The notes beneath the pieces are model-generated. The model saw nothing but the letters and a program-made list of their open reading frames with translations, made no database searches and was not told the DNA's origin. From Deltaproteobacteria bacterium (GTDB lineage: Bacteria; Myxococcota_A; Polyangia; Polyangiales; Houyiibacteriaceae), in assembly GCA_017644045.1 (NCBI GenBank), contig JAEPMI010000003.1, positions 124,001 to 188,000 of the forward strand: DNA of 64,000 bases, in the 5' to 3' direction. Within the stretch, counting starts at the first letter, position 1, and the number at the start of each line of letters is the position of its first letter. The position numbers and the translations under genes are program-made. This document shows positions 15,845-24,700 of the stretch, in pieces.

Positions 15845-16950
15845 GACTTGCCCAGCCGATCGTCTCGACGGGTCGCGACGACCACGCGGTCTCGCCCGCC
15901 ACCCTTGGCGCGGTAGAGCGCCCGGTCCGCGGCGGCCAGGAGTCGGGCGCCCACGCCCGCGTCTCGTTCTTCGTCGACGAGTCGGTCGGTCGCGGCCACG
16001 CCGACGCTGACCGTCATCGCCGGCAGTCGGCCGCCGTGTCGCATCGGGCCCTTCGTGCGGTCCGCGGCCGCCTGGCGCAAGCGCTCGGCGAGCGCCTCCC
16101 CTTCCGCGGCGTCGCCGGGCGTGATCACCACGAACTCGTCCCCGCCGAATCGATGGGCCGAGACGCCGGAGCCGACGGTCTCGGCCAGCGATCGTCCAAT
16201 CCGGCGGATCGCTTCGCTGCCGGCCCGGTGACCGTGCGCGTCGTTCACCTTCTTGAGCCCGTCGACGTCGAGGAAGAGGACGGCGACGTGCCGGTCGCGG
16301 CGGCGCGCTCGCTTCGCTCGCTCCTGGATCTCCGCGTCGAGCCCGCGCGCGTTCCTCAAGCCGGTCAGGTCGTCGGTGCGCGCGAGCGTGTTCTGCTTCA
16401 GCACGTCCACGGCGTTCAGGACGATCCGGGAGAGGTGCCCCGCCACGATCTCGGTCGCCGCTCGATCGGAGTCGCTGAAGCCCGACCGACCGCGGCGGTC
16501 GAGCAGCTCGAGCACTCCGCAGACGCGGTTCTCCAGACGCACCGGGACGGCGAGCAACGACTTCGTCTGGAAGCGCGGTCCAGCGGCCGCTTCGTCCACG
16601 CCCGAGAAGAAGCGAGGGTCGGCTCCCGGGTCGGATACGGAGAGGACGTCGCCGCTCCGATAGACCGCTCCGACGATGCCCTTGCCGGCCGGGACCGAGG
16701 TTCCGAGAATGGTGTCCGCCCGCGCACCGAACGCCGCGACGAAGGTCAGCGGGGAGCCGGGACCGTGACGCTTCGCACGGGGGTCATCCAGCAGGAGCGA
16801 GCCCACCCGACAGGGGACCAGCTGCCGTCCGAGCTCGAGGGTCTCGCTCAACAACCGTCCCACGGGTGGGACTGCGATCCGGCTCTGGCGGCGTCGCTCG
16901 CGCTCCAGGAAGGCGCGCAATCGGCGCTCGGACAGGGCCTTCGCGTTCAT
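15841..16950 (-). CDS. GAF-GGDEF diguanylate cyclase
   Basis: I start at the ATG at 16950 (369 residues); further upstream the frame runs into low-quality basic sequence. Domains: a basic helical N-terminus (1-30), a GAF domain (about 35-185, with GTSVPAGKGIVGAVYRSGDVLSVSD and QTKSLLAVPV), then a GGDEF domain (about 195-360). The active-site motif FGGDEF is intact, and substrate-binding DVDGLKKVNDAHGH is also present, so cyclic-di-GMP synthesis is expected. I see no RxxD inhibitory site five residues before GGDEF (the sequence there is GSGVSAHR), so product inhibition may be absent. No transmembrane segment is seen; the GAF domain would sense a cytoplasmic small molecule. The gene overlaps the downstream esterase. 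Confidence 0.9.
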   Translation of the reverse strand: MNAKALSERRLRAFLERERRRQSRIAVPPVGRLLSETLELGRQLVPCRVGSLLLDDPRAKRHGPGSPLTFVAAFGARADTILGTSVPAGKGIVGAVYRSGDVLSVSDPGADPRFFSGVDEAAAGPRFQTKSLLAVPVRLENRVCGVLELLDRRGRSGFSDSDRAATEIVAGHLSRIVLNAVDVLKQNTLARTDDLTGLRNARGLDAEIQERAKRARRRDRHVAVLFLDVDGLKKVNDAHGHRAGSEAIRRIGRSLAETVGSGVSAHRFGGDEFVVITPGDAAEGEALAERLRQAAADRTKGPMRHGGRLPAMTVSVGVAATDRLVDEERDAGVGARLLAAADRALYRAKGGGRDRVVVATRRDDRLGKS

Positions 16951-17344
16951 CGGGCGAGAGGATGCCAACGCATGACAGAAATGGCGAGTTACCGAACGAT
17001 TTCGGACGATTTCGTCTGCCGTCAGATATCTTACGCCCCTGGATCTCGGTCGATCCCGAGTCGATCTCCGCCCCCCGCCCGGCGATCGCGACACGCTGTC
17101 ACGATGTCTCCCTCCAGATGGGGCGGGACGCGGCGGGCACCCCGGTCGTGACCGGGTGATCGGCCCACGTCGCGTTCCTGGCACAGCGGTTGCTGGGTCG
17201 GGCCTGGGGCAACTCCCTTGTCCCGCTGGGCGTGCGGTCCTTGACGCACCCACCTACTTCGGCCTACACGGCCAAGCCCTTTCGGAGGGGTTTCACCCTC
17301 CAACCGGATGTCGGAAGCAAGTCTTCCCGGAGGCCTCCAGAAAA
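16951..17344. promoter_or_regulatory. Divergent intergenic region between the GGDEF gene and the metalloprotease pair
   Basis: No gene is seen in this stretch of 394 nt. On the side of the GGDEF gene there is a direct repeat ACGATTTCG at 16996-17004 and 17006-17014 (10-bp period, so on the same helix face) and a GATATC palindrome near 17025. A short hairpin (CACCCCGGTC/GACCGGGTG) lies near 17138-17158. On the metalloprotease side, TTGACG (17241-17246) with CTACAC 17 nt later (17264-17269) is a weak sigma-70-like promoter candidate. GGAGG precedes the ATG at 17345 by about 11 nt. These are visual candidates only. Confidence 0.3.
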
Positions 17345-20300
17345 ATGAAGCGCTCACTCACCTTGACCTTGTTCGCCGCCCTTCTGGCGTCGACCACCGC
17401 TTGCGACCCCGATCCCGCGATCAGCCGCGTCGGCGTCAACGTCGTGGACAAGTCCCTCTTCGCCGGCTCCTGGTACTTCAGCCGCGTCGTCATCGACGTG
17501 GACTACGAAGCCGCCGGCATCGGGACCTACCCGGGCGACGCCGCGATCGACTTCGCTGCGGCAGGCCTCGGCTCGATGCCCCGCGTTCGCTGGGTCATCG
17601 ACGAGGACACCCTCTACGCCTACCGGGACTACGAGCTCCTCGAGGGTGTGAACGGCACGGACGAGGTGGACATCACCCACCCGGTCGCGGCCTTCGCGAT
17701 CGAGAGCCACTTCGACATCCGCCGCGACTACAACACCCTCACGGGTGAAGAGCGGAACCTGATCGTCGAGAACGACCAGGACCGCCGCTGGTACGAGCGC
17801 GACTACATGCGGGTGGATTGGTCGAAGAACCAGCTCCCCGGCTACTACGGCCAGATCGCCAACCTCTACGAGATCATCGGCTTCTACAACCGTGAGCCGG
17901 CCGACCTCTTCGTTCAGGGCCAGAGCGACTTCCCGGACTCCTGGCAGCCGACCTTCGACTTCATGGGTTGTGCTGGCGAGGACGACACCGAGTGCTCCCT
18001 CATCGACCAGGACTACGCCCACGACTACGAGCAGGGCGAGCTCTACCACTTCAGCTTCGTCACCCAGGAGCTGCTCTCCCCGGGCAACGTGCCCGACCCG
18101 TTCACCGGTCGCCCGGTCAACTGGTGTCTCTCGATCTACTCCGACTCTCCGAACTGCGTGACCACCGCGGTCTACGTTCGGAACTCGTTCCTCAAGGCCG
18201 ACAGCAACCGTCAGTACGAGCCGGTCAACTGGGTGGACAGCCGCTTCGAGCGCTCCGGCTACTTCCGCCAGGAGCGCCCCGTCATCGATCGGTCGACCTC
18301 CGAGACCGACCCGGCGTGGCTCCGCAGCGACCTGATGAACTACAACGCGAACCGCCAGAACCTCTGGTGGGACTGGCACGACGCCGAGGGCAACCCCCTC
18401 CCGTACGCCGAGCGTCGCGTTCGCCCGCAGGTGTGGGTCAACACCCCCGAGCTCCCCGCCCACCTGGTGGAGCCGAGCATGGACCTCGTGAACCGCTGGA
18501 ACGAGGTCTTCATGAGCACCGTGCGGAACCTGCGCGGTGAGGCGGAGCCGACCTTCCCGGACGTCTCCTGTCAGGAGACCGACCCCGACGGCTACTGCTT
18601 CTGCACCCGCGACCCCGACACCGACGAGGTCCTGAACCCGACCTGCTCGGGTGGCTGGGACCCCTTCAAGACCCCCGAGCAGCTCGCGGGTGAGGGTGTC
18701 ACCAACCCGTACGACTGCTGGGTCGACACCACCGATGTCGAGGACGTCAACATGGACGACCCCGGCCTCGAGGACACCGACTTCAACAGCTGGTTCAACG
18801 CGAACATGCAGGGCGACGAGTGCGCCGTCATCCTTCGCCAGAACACCTGCAACCGTCTCACCATCGCCGAGAACGGCGGCACCACCGACGGCCTGGACTG
18901 CGAGGAGCGCGGCGACATCCGCTACAAGTTCCTCAGCTACGTCGACCAGCCCGGCACCGCCTTCCTGGGTGTCGCCACCCTCCGCGGCGACCCCATCACC
19001 GGCGAGATCATCGCGGGTGACGCGAACATCGGTGGCCCGGCCCTCGACGGCTACCGCACCTCCGCCCTTCAGGCCTACGACCTGATGAACGGCAACATCA
19101 CGCCCCGGACCTTCCTCATCGGTGAGGACATCCGTGGCTACCTCGAGAACGTCGACCGCATCGAGCAGCCGAACCAGCCGCGCGAGCCCTTCATCACGGG
19201 TTCGGTCGCGACGCCGGCTCCCGGCGGCCTGAACACGGGCATCATCGAGCGCCGCATGAACCAGTTCATGGAGCGCGCCGAGCAGCTCCAGGGACCCGAG
19301 GGTCGCGCCAACACCTTCTCCGAGCGCCTCGGGCGTCTCGCGGGCACCGACATCGAGCGGCGCCTGATGGAGAACATGGACACGATGGCGATGGCCGGTA
19401 TCGACCGTCTCCCGGAGGGCTTCGGTCCTGCGGACATCAACGACAACATCCTCGACCGGGTGTCGCCGTTCCGCATCTCCGCCCACGAGCGGCTGGCCTA
19501 CCAGAACGACATGGAGACCAAGATCTCCAAGGCCAACGTGATGATGCCGAACGAGTTCACCGACGCGTCGGTCCTCGAGTTCGTCAACCGTCACCGTGAC
19601 TGGCCGCGCGCCCGTCTCGAGATCACGCTCAACCAGTTGCTCTTCTATCAGACCCAGCTCCACGAGCTCGGTCACTGCATGGGCCTGCGCCACGACTTCG
19701 GCGCCAGCGCCGACACCGGCAACTACGACGACGACTACTACCTCATCGACGAGGCCATCCCGTATCCCGACATCCGGGACTACGACACGGACGGCGTCGA
19801 GGGCTTCTCGCCCGACGAGCAGCTCGCCTGGCAGCAGGCCTACGAGGCCCGCAAGACTCGCCGCGAGCTCGCCGGCATCGACCGATGGATGAACTCCTCC
19901 ATCATGGAGTACACGGCCCAGTGGTACGAGCGGACCGTGACCGGTGCCCGCGGCGCGGGTCGCTACGACGTCGCCGCCATCAACGACGCCTACGGTGACC
20001 TCACCGAGATCTACGACAACTCGGGCGACCTCGAGATGTCGGAGATCACCCCGGTGAACACCCCCCGCGTCTGGGCGAAGTACTACCACGGTGGTGAGGC
20101 CTGCGAGGTCGACTCCGACTGTCCCTTCTCCGCGTCCGGCGCGCGCTCGAACGAGCTCCTTCCGGCCAACGGCGAGGCGGGTCTCACCCAGACCTGTCAG
20201 CCGCACCCCCGCGGTACGGCGCTCGGCAGCATCTGCTCGAGCTTCGACCAGGACCACGCGATTCAGATCACCGGCGACACCTCGCCCCGCTGGGCCCCGG

Positions 20301-21679
20301 TCGACTACCGCTTCTGCACCGACGATCGCGTCGGCACCTACGCCTGGTGTCACCGCTTCGACGAGGGTGACAACTACCGCGAGGTCGTCCGCAACATCGC
20401 GGAGCAGTACGACCGGCAGTACATCTTCACGAACTTCCGCCGGTACCGCTCCAACTTCTCGCTCGGCGGCTACATCTTCAACCGCCTGATCGGCCGTCAG
20501 TACAACATCCTGCAGGCCATCCAGCAGAACCTCATCTACCTCTACTCGAGCGACCCCGAGTACCGGAACACGGACGGCGCGTTCGGCTTCCGCGATCACT
20601 TCATGGCGACCGCGGACATGCTGAACTTCTACGCGAAGGTCATGTACCAGCCCGGGATCGGCGCCTACAACTGGAACCCCGGTTGGGAGCGCTACGAGAA
20701 CGAGAGCATCGACGCGGAGACGCCGGGCGCTCGCCTGGCCCTGCCGCTCGGCATGGCTCGCTACTCCTTCTCGGAGTACCAGCGCGGCCTGACGGGCATC
20801 CAGCGCATCGAGCTCATCGGCATGTTCTACGAGAAGTGGTTCACGATGCAGATGCTCACCAACCGCGGTGAGGTCAGCAGCTACGGCCGTGACGTTCCCT
20901 TCTGGACGAACTTCTACGACCTCTTCCCGAACGAGCTGCAGCAGATCTTCCAGGGGATGATCCTCAACCAGCCGGAGGTCACCGCCCCGCGCGTCTCGTG
21001 TGGCAGCGGCACCTTCCCGCAGTGCAACGACCCGACCCTGGTCTACCTGAACTTCTTCCGCGGCGATTGCAGCGACCCCGACGACCTGTCGACCTGTGTG
21101 CCCCCGACCTCGGCGGTCTACGACGGTCTGCCCATCGTCGACCCGGGCGGGAACGTCACGCTCCAGTTCCTCGGCGCGGCCTTCGCGCTGGGTGAGTTCC
21201 CGACCTTCTTCGACACGTCCTTCCAGAACCAGCTCTTCGTGTGCACCGCCGGCGAGGCACCCTGCCCCGAGCCGAGCACGACCATGGTCGAGGGCGCGGA
21301 CTACATCGAGTACACCTCGGACTTCTACGGCAAGACCTTCCGGGCCTTCGACGTGGAGGACACCACCACGGTCAGCTCGAACGCCGGCATCGGCTTCGCG
21401 ATGATTCGGGAAGCCAAGAACAACGCCTGTCTCCTCGACGCCCTGGTGACCTACCGCGGCGACAACGAGCCCGGCATGGTGGACCCGGACGAGGCCTTCC
21501 TCAGCCCGGAGCAAGCTCAGTGCGTCGCCGACAACGAGTACGAGCTTCCGACGAACCTCAGCTTCCTCGACGACGAGGTCGAGCGTCTGCAGGACCGGCA
21601 GCGCCAGATCGAGTCGTTCATCTTCCAGCTCCAGCAGTTGCTCCGCCAGTTCGGCATCAGCAGCTACCTGCGCTTCTGA
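17345..21679 (+). CDS. Giant metzincin-type zinc metalloprotease lipoprotein, paralog 1
   Basis: The ATG at 17345 gives 1444 residues with signal and lipobox STTAC. A metzincin zinc-binding motif HELGHCMGLRH (HExxHxxGxxH) lies at residues 773-783. A Met-turn candidate SIMEY follows, with Met854. These agree with the catalytic core of zinc-dependent metalloproteases annotated as DUF4953/DUF5117-like, though I could not check membership. The N-terminal third (VVDKSLFAGSWYFSRVVIDVD and WYERDYMRVDW) and the C-terminal third are shared with the next gene, so the two are tandem paralogs. Many paired Cys suggest disulfides. The C-terminus is a Gln-rich helix ending FGISSYLRF. The likely location is the periplasmic or outer face of the outer membrane. 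Substrate unknown; prey or envelope protein digestion is speculation. Confidence 0.85.
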   Translation: MKRSLTLTLFAALLASTTACDPDPAISRVGVNVVDKSLFAGSWYFSRVVIDVDYEAAGIGTYPGDAAIDFAAAGLGSMPRVRWVIDEDTLYAYRDYELLEGVNGTDEVDITHPVAAFAIESHFDIRRDYNTLTGEERNLIVENDQDRRWYERDYMRVDWSKNQLPGYYGQIANLYEIIGFYNREPADLFVQGQSDFPDSWQPTFDFMGCAGEDDTECSLIDQDYAHDYEQGELYHFSFVTQELLSPGNVPDPFTGRPVNWCLSIYSDSPNCVTTAVYVRNSFLKADSNRQYEPVNWVDSRFERSGYFRQERPVIDRSTSETDPAWLRSDLMNYNANRQNLWWDWHDAEGNPLPYAERRVRPQVWVNTPELPAHLVEPSMDLVNRWNEVFMSTVRNLRGEAEPTFPDVSCQETDPDGYCFCTRDPDTDEVLNPTCSGGWDPFKTPEQLAGEGVTNPYDCWVDTTDVEDVNMDDPGLEDTDFNSWFNANMQGDECAVILRQNTCNRLTIAENGGTTDGLDCEERGDIRYKFLSYVDQPGTAFLGVATLRGDPITGEIIAGDANIGGPALDGYRTSALQAYDLMNGNITPRTFLIGEDIRGYLENVDRIEQPNQPREPFITGSVATPAPGGLNTGIIERRMNQFMERAEQLQGPEGRANTFSERLGRLAGTDIERRLMENMDTMAMAGIDRLPEGFGPADINDNILDRVSPFRISAHERLAYQNDMETKISKANVMMPNEFTDASVLEFVNRHRDWPRARLEITLNQLLFYQTQLHELGHCMGLRHDFGASADTGNYDDDYYLIDEAIPYPDIRDYDTDGVEGFSPDEQLAWQQAYEARKTRRELAGIDRWMNSSIMEYTAQWYERTVTGARGAGRYDVAAINDAYGDLTEIYDNSGDLEMSEITPVNTPRVWAKYYHGGEACEVDSDCPFSASGARSNELLPANGEAGLTQTCQPHPRGTALGSICSSFDQDHAIQITGDTSPRWAPVDYRFCTDDRVGTYAWCHRFDEGDNYREVVRNIAEQYDRQYIFTNFRRYRSNFSLGGYIFNRLIGRQYNILQAIQQNLIYLYSSDPEYRNTDGAFGFRDHFMATADMLNFYAKVMYQPGIGAYNWNPGWERYENESIDAETPGARLALPLGMARYSFSEYQRGLTGIQRIELIGMFYEKWFTMQMLTNRGEVSSYGRDVPFWTNFYDLFPNELQQIFQGMILNQPEVTAPRVSCGSGTFPQCNDPTLVYLNFFRGDCSDPDDLSTCVPPTSAVYDGLPIVDPGGNVTLQFLGAAFALGEFPTFFDTSFQNQLFVCTAGEAPCPEPSTTMVEGADYIEYTSDFYGKTFRAFDVEDTTTVSSNAGIGFAMIREAKNNACLLDALVTYRGDNEPGMVDPDEAFLSPEQAQCVADNEYELPTNLSFLDDEVERLQDRQRQIESFIFQLQQLLRQFGISSYLRF

Positions 21680-21748
21680 GGAATGACGATGACCAACAGC
21701 AACATTCCCAGCGCAACGCCCTCGCTCAGCCGTCACGAAGAGGCACCC

Positions 21749-24700
21749 ATGCTTACTCAGACTCGATTCTCACTCCTCAAGCGCCTGATGGTGGTCATGG
21801 TGGCCGCCGTCGCTCTGGGCGCTTGTAACCAGCGCCAGGACCACGTGGATCGGGTTCAGACGAACCTGGTCGACAAGGACATCTTCCAGGGTGAGTGGTG
21901 GGTCCTCGAGACCGTCGTGGACGCCGATGGCGACGCGACGGCCCTCGGGCTCAACGCCAGCTTCTACATCTTCCCGGGTGGCAGCGGCTGGACGGACTAC
22001 GCCCTCGACAGCGGTCAGTCGCCGGTGATCGGCAAGATCCGCTGGGTCATCGACGAGGACTTCCTCTTCGCCTACCGCTCCTACGAGCTGATCGACGGCG
22101 GCAACGATGACGGTCGGGACTCGGACTTCCGAGGCCAGCCCATCGCTGCCTTCGAGATTCAAGCTCATGTCGACATCCGCCGGGACTACAACGGTCTCAC
22201 GGGTGAGGAGGCCAACGTCACCATCGAGAACACCAGCGACCGCCGCTGGTACGAGCGCGACTACATGCGGGTCGACTGGTCCCACAACGACATCCAGTCG
22301 TTCTCCTTCCTCGGCGACCACATCGACCTGACCAACGTCTGGCGTCGTGAGTCGGTGCCCTTCGACATCCAGGAGGCCGGCTCGCACCCCGACTTCCCGG
22401 AGCACTACGCCCCGCAGTTCGTCCGCATCGGCGAAGACGCGGACTACCGCTGGGCGCACGAGTGGCCGGAAGAGATGGCGGACACCGTCCACTACATGTC
22501 CTTCACCACCCAGACGCTCATCTCCCCAGGCGAGAGCTGTCTCTTCATCGGTGGCGGCACCTGTCAGACCCTCTCGGTCCCGATGCGTCTCGCGTTCCTT
22601 CGCGTTCCGCCGGAGCACGAGTTCGCCGCTCAGACCGAGTCACACGACCAGTTCGACCGCTTCGGTCTCTTCCGCACCTACCAGCGCTCCTACATCCGGG
22701 GCGGCACTCGCGCGATCGCGTGTGAGTCCGACCTCGACTGTGCGGGCAACGGCTTTTGCGACCTCGGCCGCACCGACGGTGAGGGCGGCTACTGCTCGGG
22801 TCTGAGCTCGGATCTCGGTGAGACCGACTTCATGACGTTCTACCGTCCGCAGCACAACTTCTTCCGGAACTCCCTCACCGACACGGCCTGCCTCGTCGAT
22901 TGGGAGTGCAACGTCGAGGGCGGCTCCGTCTGTGACCGCGCCGCGCGTCGCTGCACGACCCCGATGGCCGAGCGCGAGCTCAACCCCGTCACCTACCACC
23001 TGAACGACGGCTTCCCGGCCCACCTCGTGAAGGCTGCTTTCGAGACGATGGGCAACTGGAACGAGGTCTTCATGCGCGGCTACCGCGGCGCCATGGGCGG
23101 GACCCTTCCGGACTACAGCGCCGGCACCATGTCCTGTCAGGAAGACGACCCCACGGCGTACTGCTTCTGCGGTTCGGCCGAGGACTCGGGCGGCTCCTGC
23201 GACACCGAGTTCAACCCCTTCATCGCCCCCTCCGAGTGGGAAGCGATGGGCGTCAGCGAGCCCTTCGACTGCCAGATCGTGAACGCGGACGGCTTCGACG
23301 AGCCGGCGCGCCCGACCAGCTACGACGAGTACACCCTTCCCGGCGCCTACCGCTGGGAGTTCCAGGGCTCGGAGTGCATGTTCTTCCTCGAGACGAACAG
23401 CTGTGACTGGTGGCGTGACGACGCCGCGACCCACTGCAACGACGTGGTCGACGGCGACACCGGCGAGGACGTCGTTTGGCAGCAGCAGGGCGACATTCGC
23501 TACCAGTTCTTCAACTACATCGACCAGGTCGGCACCGGCTTCGGTGGTGTCTCGGAGATTCGTCTCGACCCGACCAACGGCGAGCTGATCACCGCCGACG
23601 CCAACTTCGCTGGCGTCGTCACCGAGAACGTCGTGCGCACCGCCGTGGAGTTCTTCCCCGCGCTGCGTTGTCAGAACGAGGACCTGGGCTGCGCGCCCGG
23701 TGAGGAAGGCGCCGACGTGCGTTACCTCGAGGGTGCCAACCTCCGCGACTACTTCGCCAACCTCGGCTACATCGAGCGCCCCGTCAGCATCGCCCCGAGC
23801 GGCACCGACGGTACTGGTGACTCCGACGACCTCTCGCGTCCGGACCTCCCGTCCGCCGCGCCGGGTCTGAGCGACACCATCATGGATCGCTTGATCGACG
23901 TGATGCCTCGCATCGAGAACCTCCACGGCGAGGACGCTCGGTTCAACATCTTCTCCGACCGCATGCGCAACCTCGCCGGCTCGCCGATCGAGGAGCGGAT
24001 GATGGAGGGCCTCGGCCAGCAGGCCATCCAGGCCCACTTCGGCTCGCGCGCGACCACCCCCTGGGACCGCGCCGAGACCGTGGAGCTCGATCCGAACGCC
24101 AGCATCACCGACGACGCCGTCATGAACCGGATCTCGCCCTTCCGTGGCAACCAGTTCATGCGCGAGATGACCAAGGAGCGCACCCGCGCCCTCGAGCTGG
24201 GCAAGCAGGGCGCGTGCTTCTTCGACATGGAGGACACGTTCCAGCGCGCCCGCTACTGGGAGTACTGGGCGGAGGCCTTCCGCGGCCGTCCGGCTGCCGA
24301 GGCGTCCATCCGGATCCAGCAGGCGCTCATGCGCTCGGTCCAGCACCACGAGGTCGGCCACAGCGTTGGCCTGCGCCACAACTTCGGCGCGAGCTTCGAT
24401 CGGAACAACTACGCCGACGGCTACTTCCAGCTCGCGGTCGACGAGGGCCTCGAGCTTCCGGTCCTCGACGATTACAACACCGACGGTGACGCCTTCATCG
24501 AGGACACCGGGCGGTACTACGCGGACCTCCGTGACGCGCGCAACGAGCGCGCCGCCCGCGGCATCCACAACTACATGACCGGGTCCATCATGGACTACAA
24601 CGGTGACCTGTCGGACATCTCCGGCCTCGGTCGCTACGACAAGGCCGCGGTCATGTGGAGCTACTTCAACCAGATCGAGGCGTTCGTGGGCGATCCCCGC

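Noticed and set aside
17354-21736. A minus-strand open frame of about 1460 codons opposite the first metalloprotease gene
   Set aside because: It mirrors the sense gene codon by codon, has Val/Glu/Asp/Arg-rich meaningless sequence and no domain or signal. It is a GC-bias shadow of the plus-strand gene.
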